From the NCBI RefSeq assembly GCF_002878395.1, contig NC_061115.1, positions 53,939,352-54,003,351 of the forward strand: a DNA stretch of 64,000 nt. The letters run 5' to 3'. Position 1 is the stretch's first letter; each line of letters begins with the position of its first letter. The translations under genes were made by a program, and so were the position numbers. Positions 12,201 through 24,200 of the stretch are shown here, one piece after another. This DNA is from Capsicum annuum. Taxonomy: Eukaryota; Streptophyta; Magnoliopsida; Solanales; Solanaceae. Below the pieces are notes generated by a model. It made no database searches and was not told the origin of the DNA. It saw only the letters and a program-made list of their open reading frames with translations.

Positions 12201-15200
12201 GATTTGGACCACAAAAGCAGGGAAAGAATTATAAAGAAGGCTGTTCCTATTGGCAGCTTATGGATAAATGAAGATAGTAAACTGGACAAGAAAAAGAAGT
12301 ATAGCCTAACAATCCGACCAAGAATACATGAATTAAGCTGCCTAATACACCAAGGGAGCAAAAGCTTCACTGAGAACCATTATACTCAAAAACATTTTTC
12401 TCTACCCCTTTTTTTAAGCTGATGGTATTGAGCCAAGCTTGGGCGAACCTCGATTATTCCACCAACTACCTGCTACCCTCACCAGCACAAGTACTGAGTA
12501 AACCTACCACTAAGGCTTAGGCATATGGAAAAAATCACCTAGCGTTTTTCCTTTACTGATATGAACCTGAGGTCTTATGGTTCTCACTTCATTGACCACT
12601 AGGCCACACCTTTAGGTGCAACCATTTTCGCTACCTTAAGTTGAAGAACATGTGTCTTTTATAAGCCTCACATAAATCATCCTTAAAAGGGCTATCACCA
12701 AATATATACTATGACGATTGACTTCTAAGACAAGTAGGAGTTCAAATGAAACTGAAAAATATTAATGTCATGGGTAGAGATCCAGCAACGAGATCCCCAT
12801 ACAATGAATTGTGGTACCAGTCAAAAATTATCAGACCCTTGAATCGAAGGACTTCCAAAAATAAAACCTAAGGTTAAAAAAGTACCGGTCAAGTCTGAAC
12901 TTCAAATTGAAATGTGCATTCATCAAAGAAAAGGTTCAAGTGTGAGGATTCAGAAACGTAATATTCTAAGTTGCTTGGACTCGGGTGGGGAAGTCCGATA
13001 CAGGTGCAGATCTAGAGGTGGTATCCTTAATGAGCTAAATTTTAAGATTCTGGGATACGGATCTAGGTATGGATATGGATGCGGCGATTCGGCTAAAAAT
13101 AATTCAAATATCTAAAAATAAAGTTCTAAAACCTAAATTAGGAGATATCATGTGGAGAACTTAGGAGAAAATGGAGAAAATATTGATAAAGAGGAGAATC
13201 CTACTAAAAGGAGATAAAAGGAAAAGGAGTGGTATAAAAATTTCTATATACAAGTTACTCAATTTTCTTCAAAGTACCAAAAATCGGTCACTCCTTTTCA
13301 GTCACTTCTTTTCATTGAATCAGTACGGAATTATCTATCGATTTAGGTCGATGTATCCAAAATCAGTTGACCAGATCAGGTATGGATCCCACACCCACGC
13401 CAATGTCGTGTCGACACGGGTGCGGCATTGGAAGTGAAGAATCCGAGTAACTTAGGTGATATTCATATGAAATTTCAACAGTTTGTGGATTTCCATCTGG
13501 TGATGCAGTGTCATCATCACAAATTAGTAGATCACTTACAGAACTGAAGGGTTACACTGTTATCATTATTTCTCAGCTAGTCAATCTCTCTATTCACAGC
13601 TATCAAGTGTTTCTTCCCATGTGCACCCTTCCTCTTCCCCTCCCCCTCCCACACTGTTACACTGAACCAGAAAAAACAATCATCACAAAAATTCTAACCA
13701 TCATATTATGCAATTTATTATAAAAGACATATATAAAGGTATCTTTGAAGCAGATTCAGAAACAAAAGGACCAGCAAGGCTTCGTACTTGTCGAGCTGAA
13801 ACCTTTGAAATCCAAGAAGGAAGCAAACGAGGAGTATTATTAAGTGCATCATATGATGTCTCTTTTGCCTTGCCACAGTCAATAACAAAAACTACATCAT
13901 CGATTGTGATACTGGTCTCAGCAATATTTGTAGTCAACACAATCTTCCTCACCCCATCTTCAGGCTTGTCAAAGATTAACCTCTACATGTAAGCAACGAT
14001 TAATGAATAAGCAGCACATAAAGAGCTTAGACAATAAACTGGACAATTGAGATCATGAAATCCTTTTTATTTCAGATGAGTAGGAATTAGTAAATTATAG
14101 AACCTGCTCAATCTAACAAGTCAAATGGTAAAAAAAAAGCAAGTACCAGTTAATGGGCAGAACACCTATTCCAATGACCAAACATATAAAGAGAACAGAA
14201 AATATGAACTGACTTAGTAATGCTTATACTGTAATATTAGATTAGTAACAGAAGACTTATCCTTGAGAAAAGCTTGTAACAAACATATAGTTTACATGAA
14301 GGCAAATGCAAGGTAAAAGCATTAATGTAAATTTCTTCACCTGCTCTGTACTTGCCATAGAACCATGGCATGCCAATAATAAAACACGGGTCGTATTCCC
14401 CAAGATGGGATGACATTGTAGCTTATCCTTCAAAGAACTTATGTCGTCCCAACCAGTCATAAAAACTAAAACAGCACCAGGCCTTTCATTCTCACAAATA
14501 TGGCATAGAATATATTCTATAAAATTGAAGCCTATACAATCAGGATTCCAACAAGACAAAGACTCTTGTGTCTCAGGGCTAAATTCTTGGAAATCAGCAG
14601 CTCTGAGAGTGTCCTGACGACAAAGAAAATATCAGCAGAGAAGTAGTAGTAAATGAAAACTGTGGAAGTAGCTTTTAAATTAGAAACCTCGACAGCAGAA
14701 GCAATCTGGCTCTTCCTTTTTCTTGGAGCTTGCTTGTTCATTTTCCACACTCTCTCCTGACCATAATCATCAATCTGATTGTCCGGCGTCAACCTGTACC
14801 CCGACATCTCCAGAATATTTTCCAGGAAATGAGTACGAACTGGATATGTAAATCCCTGATAGAGACCATGGGAAAAATTTTCAAAAATAATGTGGAAGCA
14901 ATGTAAGTATGGATTAAATTGTATCCAGGAAAAAAAGGGATGAAATGTGGATTCACTGTCTGGTTCCTTACCAAGATAGCAAACAGGAATGATGTTAAAT
15001 ACCAATGCTCTACCCATAAGAGAAGAAATGAAGTATATCAATACTCAATTAGGAATATACACGTCCTGAACAGGAAAATTTCACTCCTATTCCTTTCAGC
15101 CACTTGGAAGGTCTCTGGATTTTCTCTATATTTAATAAGCACCGCAAAATAAGATGTTGATCGAATCCCAATCTCAACTATTATTGTCAAAATCATTCAT

Positions 15201-18200
15201 GCAAGTAATCATTCTAGTTTTTTTTTTGAGGGATAAATTCAACTATAAAGATATTACACTACTAAGCTACAGTATGAAGGTTTGGGAGAGGGTGTTCATC
15301 GACATAGAAAAGGCATACAACAAAGTTTATTGTTCGACCTCCTTGGTTACTAGACCTATATTTCACAAATTCAAGCCATTTGAAGAATTACTTTAGCCTA
15401 TCCCATTTTGACCTACCAATGAACATGTTGAATCAACTAACCGTTTACTCCAGAAAGTTAATTGTTTGACAGGCCAAAATTCCCAGAACAACCTCTCACC
15501 AAGATTTAGAAGAATCTATTTCAGGGTTGAAATTTTCGCATCAATAGCCCTAACCTAATTGTGATCTTAAATGTTACTAGAAAAGAAGTATCATCAATAG
15601 TAACTACCAGCTAGCATAAGTTGTTGCTCTCTGTCTCAACTCTCAAGTTATATGCTTCACTTACAATTTGAAGATGTCCTTGAATATTTTCATCCTTTTA
15701 AGATGTTTTTCCATAAAGTACTTTTGTGTAATTTTATATGAAGGTAACTTGGATGGACTTGGAGTTTAATATGTTCTTGACTGTTTATTAGTTATAAAGG
15801 AAGAGTGATACGATTCAAATGGCCGCCTTAGCTTTCAATGACATCATTCGAAGTCAGTACGTGAGGCATCAAGCTTTGGTCAATTTAAGGAAATGGGATC
15901 CTACATGGAGGGGCCGATTTGAGTACACCAAAGAGCAATCCCACGTGCGAAAGATTGCTTGGAGCATTGAAGATTGAGGACTCATGGTTTTGGGCCTTTA
16001 TTAAGGACATTTTGGTTACTTGGCCTTGTCCAAGTAGCACTCCATGACCACCCCTTTTCATTAAGGGTATTGTGGTCATTTTGTTATGTAATAAGTTAGA
16101 CTATAAATAGGTGCTATTAGTTCATTTGCTAGTTCGTTTATGAAAGATGAAAGATTGAAACACTTGAAATCCTCTCTCTTGAGAGTAGAACACCTTAGTA
16201 GAGTCTTAGTTAGGACTTGTAAAAGTCATCCTTAGTATAGGGCTTGGAAAAGCCAATATTATTCTTTGCTTGGAAACGGTGGATCTTGAGGTGAGTCGAT
16301 TACCTTGGCGGTCACCGTAAGAGTGTAGTTTTGATTATTACATTTATTAGGGGTTAATGTTGAAATATACTTGGTTCTTAATCTTGTAATAATCTTGGTC
16401 TCACTATCTATCCTTTCATTATTTTGCAAATCCGTATGTTTTTGTGTTTGTCATCTTGTATCCCTTTGTGTTGCTTGTTCTTCTCACGTTTTGTGGACTG
16501 TTTTGGCATCCTGGTGGACTGATTTGTATCATTTGGTATCAGAGCAAGGATTGATTTTGTTCCAACAAAATCAATCTTCGGCTTGTTAGTTGAAAAATAA
16601 AAAAAAAAGTGTTGAAATCCAAAAATCTCAAAAAAAGAAATCTGTCCTGTTTTTGTATTTGAGCTGAAGTTTGAGATTTAGATTTAGGATATTTTAGTGT
16701 GTTTTGTTGTTTCTAGTGTTATTTCCTTCTTCACTAACACTTATAGAGTCTAGATCTAAATTTTGAGTCATTTCCAAGTTGTTTTTGAACTTTGAAGGTT
16801 GCTGTTTTTTTGAGGATTGGTGGCTTGAAAGAGTGTTGTTGAAGTTTGTTGTTGAGATTGTGGCTTAAAAACGTTTTTTTGGATGTTGTTGTTGAGGGTT
16901 GGAGCTTGAAAAATGTGTTGTTGATGTGTGGAATCCAACTTGAACCATAGAACTCCAAGATTCAAAAGTTGTGTTCTTGGTGTTCTTCACCATCTTCATA
17001 TTTTGTTGAAGAGAAAATGATTGTTTGATCTTACAAATTGAAGAAAGAGAGTGTGTCTTGTTGTTAGTCTTGAAAGACACAACTCTAAGACATCCAAAGG
17101 GGAAAGGGAACGAAAAGGTTTCAAAAGTTGTCTTTCCAAAAGGGAGAAAGTCCACCTACCAAGACTTACAAAAAAGGAAAGAGCCAAAAGTCTTTCAAAA
17201 GGTGTTTAGCCAAAAAGGTGCAAAAAAGTCAAAACATTTTTTGAACTTGAAAAAAAAGGCTCCAAAGTCTTGTTGTTACCCTCCCATAGCCGAAATTCCA
17301 CCATTCCCCACTTGGAATTTGATTAATACAATTTGAAGACAAGAAAATTTCTCAAACTTTCAACAATTTTAACGTCCAATAGGAGGTTGCCATGTCATCA
17401 CCCTCAAAAATGACACTTAGGCTCAAAATTTCAGATTTCTAAGTTTCATTTCTTGTTTCTTTAGTTTCAATTTTCTTGATCCTAGTACTAATAGACAAAC
17501 TAGTAATCACCTACTAGGTTGTTAATTAGTTTTTGAATACGTTTCTTTCGTATCTTCGTTATTTGTGTGCTTTTTTCGTTTGTAACTCGTAGTAACTTCT
17601 TTGTTTCAAGTTCGTAAGTGAATTTTGTTTTGTGTCTTGAGTCAATCAAAATAATAATCCATTCCGGCCGCCAAGTAGGATTGACATCTTATTGACTACC
17701 GGAGTATAAGCAACTTTCAATATTTGCCGCTCCAATTGTGAGAATCACAAAGGTGAGTGTATTGAGTAATGGTAAGGAGCTTTTACTACTAATCTTGTTT
17801 GTTTTATTTTGTTTGTTGTTGTCTCTTTTTTTTGTTTAGGTACCATGGTTGCCCATAATTTTAAGGCCACGTGTAATCGCATCCATGCCGATCTTGAAGA
17901 TATGCAACAGCACATTGAAATTATATGCCAATTGTTACCCAAACTCTTCCCCCAAAATCCAATTGTCCAAACAACTTGCGATAAGATCTTTATGAAGCAA
18001 GTTGTTGCCCAATCTTGTGATGGACTTTCACACCGAGGTAAAGACGAACATAGTCATGAACTTCAAGGTAAAATGGCTGACCCTTACACTTTTGTGCATG
18101 TGAATGATAATTGTGTGGCTAGTAGCCCATTGAGTGTGAGTTATAGCTTGCCTATATGTGAGTCTATTGTTTCTTTGCCACTTGCTGATGATGTACTTGT

Positions 18201-21200
18201 TGTGAGTGTGGATACACTAGTTGACCCTATTGATGACCGAATCGACTCTTCTTGTAAGATCGACTTATGTCCACCTAGTGTTGAAACCATTGTGTTGAAT
18301 GAAAGTACATCGTCTTGTGAAATTTATGTTGATCAACTTTTGTGTGAAAATTGCCCACCACTTGAGGATGTGTGTGATGTGATTAATGAATCTCAAGTGT
18401 GTGATGATGTTGAAAATATTGATCAAAGGAATAGGAGTGAACCCGAGAGCTATTCTTGGGATAATCTTGCACTTGAAATCTCTTTGAAACTTGATATTAA
18501 TCTTTTAGAGAGTGATGAATGTGTTTGTTCCGAATCTGCCCGTGAAATAAATCATGCTCTCTTAAGGTATAATGTCTTGTTTAAGAATGATATAACCACT
18601 CCTAATGAACCTAGTGGTGAAAATGATGGTATAGCTTGCCTTAGAAGCTATAGCCGATATGCTAACCCACTATGGTGTGACATTATTCCTCCTAAAGATG
18701 AAAATCTCTTCTTGGAAGATGAGAGTACTCTTAAGGGTACGGAATGTGTGGTTTTGGAAACTACTTCTCCTTCTACTTTGTGTGACTTTATTGTTGAGAG
18801 TACTCATGGTGATGATTGTGAAACTAGTAGTGAGTACACACATGAGGGCACCTTAGTAGAAGTTGACTTGAGTTTTACCTTTCTCTACTTTCTATTTGCT
18901 CTGGATAATATGTATGCTATTGTAGAGAGTATGCCGTTTAGTTTGGGGGGAGACCACGGGAAAAGGGAGTATTGTCTAGACCCGTGTCTATGGTCACTTT
19001 TCCCGTTTGACCCCGGTGCCAAATATAGAATTGGTGATGATGGTGCACCCAACTTGTTGCTTGGTTTACATGACAAGCAAAGTATCATTTTTCGTGAATT
19101 CTATAGCCAAATCCTTTGTGCATTTTTCATTAATTATGTAATATTTAGTTCAGAGGATCCTTGGTTATATTCTAAATATGTGCAACCTTAGCATGTTGAT
19201 GAGATTTGTCGTGCTTACCCTAACCCTCATGCCATGAGGAGTTTGTATTTGTGTGTTCTTTCTTTGGTTTTGCAAGGTTTGGATTCGAGGTCGAATCCTT
19301 TTCAAGAATGGGAGGATGATACGATTCAAATGGCCGCCTTAGCTTTCAATGACATCATTCGAAGTCAGTACGTGGGGCATCAAGCTTTGGTCAATTTAAG
19401 GAAATGGGATCCTACATGGAGGTGCCGATTTGAGTACACCAAAGAGCAATCCCACGTGTGAAAGATTGCTTGGAGCATTGAAGATTGAGGACTCATGGTT
19501 TTGGGCCTTTATTAAGGACATTTTGGTTACTTAGCCTTGTCCAAGTAACACTCCATGACCACCCCTTTTCATTAAGGGTATTGTGGTCATTTTGTTATGT
19601 AATAAGTTAAACTATAAATAGGTTCTATTAGTTCATTTGCTAGTTCGTTTATGAAAGATGAAAGATTGAAACACTTGAAATCCTCTCTCTTGAGAGTAGA
19701 ACACCTTAGTATAGTCTTAGTTAGGACTTGTAAAAGTCATCCTTAGTATAGGGCTTGGAAAATTCAATATTGTTCTTTGCTTGGAAACGGTGGATCTTGA
19801 GGTGAGTCGATTACCTTAGCGGTCACCGTAAGAGTGTGGTTTTGATTATTACATTTTTTAGGGGTTAATGTTGAAATATATTTGGTTCTTCATCTTGTAA
19901 TAATCTTGGTCTCACTATCTATCCTTTCATTATTAAATAATCCGTGTGTTTTTGTGTTTGTCATCTTGTATCCCTTTGTGTTGCTTGTTCTTCTCACGTT
20001 TTGTGAACTATTTTGGCATGTTTTGGCATCTTGGTGGACTGATTTGTATCAAAGAGAATATTAAAGTAATGGTGGAAAAGTTAGTTCTACACAGACATAT
20101 ACACAGACATATAAAAATTTAAAAATTTGAATGATTTAAAGTATATAAGCTCATGAAAGTTGTGAGTTGTATAAAAATGGAATCAAGTCAACATCTTGGA
20201 TGTCCAAAATAGAAAGAATGACGCATAAATTGGGTCTGATGAAAAGAAAGGAAGGCCAAATGCTTTGAAGGAAGATGAAGCTCAATTGACAAGAGGTCCA
20301 GATCATTTTCTTAACCGTGGTGCCGAGGCCAACTGGAGCTCATCTCGACTAATTCCACTAGGTACCTGCTACAATATGCAAAAGTAAGGACTATATAGGA
20401 GCACCTGAAGCTGTCAAAGTAAGGACTATATAGGAGCACCTGAAGCTGTCCCCCAAAAAAAGGCAAAGGAAGAAAGAGGAAGGAGTGGTGAACTGACGAA
20501 GTGAGTGCAGGTGGAACAGAATACCATAGGAAAGAGTCGTCTGATAACAAGGATGCTGAATTTAATAACAACGAAACAGGGAGAAATTTGTTTTAGATTT
20601 GATCAGGGCTTTCTTTGGGGCGTCCTCACGCTTGGTTCTTCCTCAGCTACAAGATTTCATTCTTTTTTAACTTAATTCATCTCAAGTCTGTTTAAAGAAA
20701 ATTATTTCACTTGTTAAGTTGTATTGTATTGTTTTAGTCATTGTGTTGACCTTGAAACAGTTATATGTAACCAAATTTGTGATTAATCTTCTTTCACTTG
20801 CATCTTTCATATAATTTGCCCTTCAGTTATATGCAAGTTATTTTTAAAATGTGTATATGGATATATCTTATTATATAAGAGGGAGTTTGAGCATAAGCAC
20901 ACACCTCATGGTCAACATGCTTGCTGACCATGAGGGCAATTATGAGATTCACAGAAAATTGTGCCTTTTTGTGTTGCACATCATTGAATGAAAATTTGGA
21001 CTGTCGCTTAAATTGACTGTAACCCCATGTGTATTTAGTAGTAACCCCATGTGTATTTAGTTTATTCTGAATGAATCCACTGTAGTAGGATTTATGGTCC
21101 CTTTTATAGCAACTTTTTTCCCTTCATTTTTAAATTTATTTCATTATCAATTCAGATACTTTTTGGTAAATATAGTCAACACCGAGTGTTTTTTAAAATG

Positions 21201-24200
21201 TATGGAAAGGGGATACTCTGCTCAATGGACACGTGGTGTAATCAGAGAGTACTTTCTATTATTGTACGGTAACCTATTTATGAGATCCTTAGCACTATTC
21301 CACCATTTTTTTTTCATATTTTTGTGGTTTTTCCAATACTCCTCCTTAAACATTACACCCAAACAAATTAGAAATGAGGAAATAAATATTTTTCAATTCT
21401 TCAAATATGAAAATATTCTTGCAAAAAAACAAAACCCCCTAAAAAGAGGATTACTCAATTTTATGTTTTTATGGGATAAATTGGATAAACTTAATTAAAG
21501 ACCACTAAAATTTTATTTGGATTGAGAAAGTCCTTTCAATATATAAATTTCATAATATGTATTGGTTCCCACATTTTAACCAAGAGAGATATTTGCCATT
21601 CTGCAATGTATTGAAGGAAAAAATGAAAATATGAAGAGATGAATAGACAAGGGAGAGGAATGAAAAAATGGCTAATGCTATTTTGCACAATTTATTGATA
21701 AAATCAAACTTAAGTATTGATTTTTATAAAAGCTATCCGGTAAAAAAATTATTTTTCATCACCCCTAATTAATTATTTTAAGTCAGACAACAACAACACA
21801 CCACTAACCTTTTGAAGTAGAGAGGTTGCTTCCGAGAGACCCCGGGCTCAAAACAAAGAGACAGTAAATAAGGTCGTAATAAAACATGAAACAAGATGAA
21901 GTAATAGAAATAAGGCACCCACAAAGTATTACGATACACTAACCAACCGCAAGCACGCACCTCCCCCAACCCACCTAACTAGAGACTCCATCTTATGAGC
22001 AAAGTCCTACAACCACTAGCAGGCTACCCCAAAGCGCACCTAACTACGGGGTACGACTCACCCCACACATTAACCTTCTACGCTAATCCGTATTCTCCAA
22101 ACTTTCTAGGGTCATGTCCTCAGTAAGCTGTAACTATAACTGCTCCAAGTCCAGTCTAATCACCTCCCTCCAATATTAGAAAACTAATGATATTTAATTA
22201 AAAAAGGTAAAATAGAAGCAAAATGATGAATAACTCTTGATGTTTTAAATTAACGTCTTATATGGGGCCCACTTAAAAAAAAACACAAGTATTTTTATAG
22301 TAATTTTACTAAATCACTTCTAATTGGTGAATATAAGTCATTTAAAATAAAAGGATAAAATAGATACGAAATGATAAATAAGAAATAGACGGATAAAGTA
22401 GTTTTCAATAGTAATATTTTTGTCAAAAAGAGTATGGGAGTAGTACGATTATTGAGATCTATGTGATTAGATTAAAATAAAAATTAAATACATAATTATG
22501 AGCTAAGATCTGAATGATCAAAATTTTAATTTTTGTTATGCAGAAATAAATGAAGCAGCCTTGGTGTATTCAAGGGGAGGTGCCTTGGTGTATGCTTTTT
22601 GCAGACGATGTAGTTCTGATAAATGAGACTCGAGGGGGTGTGAATGACAAATTAGAGGTGTGGAGGCAAACTCTTGAGTCTAAAGGGTTCAAGGTGAGCA
22701 GAAGCAAGACAGAGTATGTGGAATGCAAGTTTAATGACGTGAGGCGGGAGAATGAGGTAGTAGTAAAGCTGGAATCACAGGAGGTATGTAAGAGGGATAG
22801 TTTCAAGTATCTCGGGTCCGTGATCCAGAGTAACGGCGAGATTGACGAGGATGTCTCGCACCGTATTGGGGCGGGATGGATGAAGTGGAAGCTCGCGTCG
22901 GGGGTGTTGTGTGATAAGAAGGTGCCGCCCAAGCTGAAAGGCAAATTCTACAAGGTGGTAGTCCGTCCGACCATGTTGTATAGAGCGGAGTGCTGGCCAG
23001 TTAAGAACTCCCACATCCAAAAAATGAAGGTGGCAGAAATGCGGATGTTGCGCTGGATGTGTGGGCTGACTAGAGGGGATAGAGTTCGGAATGAGACTAT
23101 CCGGGAGAAGGTTGGTGTGACTCCAGTGGAGTGCAAGATGCGGCAAGCCCGATTGAGATGGTTCGGACACGTGAAGAGGAGGGGCATGGATGCCCCGGTT
23201 CGTAGGTGTGAGAGGCTAGCGTTGGATGGTTTTAGGCGGGGTAGGGGTAGGCCGAAGAAGTACTGGGGTGAGGTGATTAGGCAGGACATGGAGCAGTTAC
23301 AGCTCACCGAGGACATGACCCTAGATAGGAAGGTCTGGAGGACGCGAATTAGGGCAGAAGACTAGGGCCGGTTTGGGTCGCTAGTGTAGGGAATTACTTG
23401 GTGGGGGTTTTATTCTTGTTAGGATTCCGTGTTCTATGTTTTATTACGAATCTGTGTGCTTTCCTCTGTTTTCTAATACTTATGGGTGCCGTATTTATGT
23501 TATGTAATCTAGTTCTGTGCTTTACTATGAGTTTGTGTGGTATCTCGTGACTTGAGCCGGGGGTCTATCGGAAACAGCCTTTCTACTTCTTTAGAGGTAG
23601 AGGTATGGACTGCGTACATCTTACCCCCCCAGACCCCACTAGGTGGGAATACACTGGGTTTGTTGTTGTTGTTGTAGAAATAAATGAATCATAAAACATA
23701 TAAAAAGGGGAATTAATTTTTAAATTTTGTTTTTATTACTTTTTTGCTTTCAATTTATGTTACACCATTTGATTTGGCATGGAGTAGAAAGAATGGAATG
23801 CTTTTGCAATTCTTGGTATAAAATAAACCTTAAATTTTGTGTGGTCATAAATCATTTCATTGAAAAATAAAACTAAAATTTTAAAAACAAATTCCTTTTT
23901 GAACGAATTAAAAAGCAAAATATGTCACATAAATTGAGACAAAAAAGTAAAACTATTGGGCCCGTGCTCAGCACGGGAAACATGCCACTAGTATCGATAT
24001 AATTTGCTTTTTATTTATACTCATATATGCTTTCTCTAAATGACTTTGTGTTAGAACCTGTTTTTACTAACTAACTGGGTTCATGGAGACTTAGCGGCAT
24101 TCATCTGTGATGATATATGAAAACAAATGCATGAAGACAAATGCATATACACAGTATAGACAATCAAGTGATATGAAATACGAGAAAATACATGTCAGGA

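Larger units (their letters stand above)
15806..20051 (+). mobile_element. complete non-autonomous LTR retrotransposon with orphan ORF
   Basis: Two direct repeats, 15806-16531 (726 bp) and 19317-20051 (735 bp), both begin TGATACGATTC and end GTATCA. They differ at roughly twenty places by eye. The flanks are identical AAGAG (15801-15805 and 20052-20056), a 5-bp target duplication. TGGTATCAGAGC at 16534-16545 matches the usual initiator-Met tRNA primer site, and a purine-rich GAATGGGAGGA (19306-19316) precedes the 3' LTR. The 2.8 kb interior has no gag, protease, integrase, RT or RNase H, so the element must have moved with proteins from another element. It lies antisense in the 11 kb helicase intron. 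Confidence 0.92.
20866..23991 (+). mobile_element. candidate non-autonomous Helitron (3.1 kb)
   Basis: The 3' end has a perfect GC-rich hairpin, CCCGTGCT-C-AGCACGGG (23961-23977), then ten bases, then CTAG (23988-23991) followed by T. This is the diagnostic Helitron terminus (hairpin about 10 nt before CTRR). A matching 5' end is TC at 20866 preceded by A, starting TCTTATTATATAAGAGGGAG, a form like other nightshade Helitron starts. Insertion between A and T fits. No Rep/helicase gene is present. A LINE copy with its own target duplication (22542-23688) and a minus-strand LINE tail (21784-22178) lie inside. The 5' end is less certain than the 3' end. Confidence 0.65.

Noticed and set aside
14532..15041. 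169-codon minus-strand ORF
   Set aside because: It reads through intron sequence around true helicase exons; the exon borders at 14613, 14688 and 14855 explain the coding signal better.
21094..21498. 134-codon plus-strand ORF
   Set aside because: AT-rich composition, no motif, lies inside the candidate Helitron; no support as a gene.
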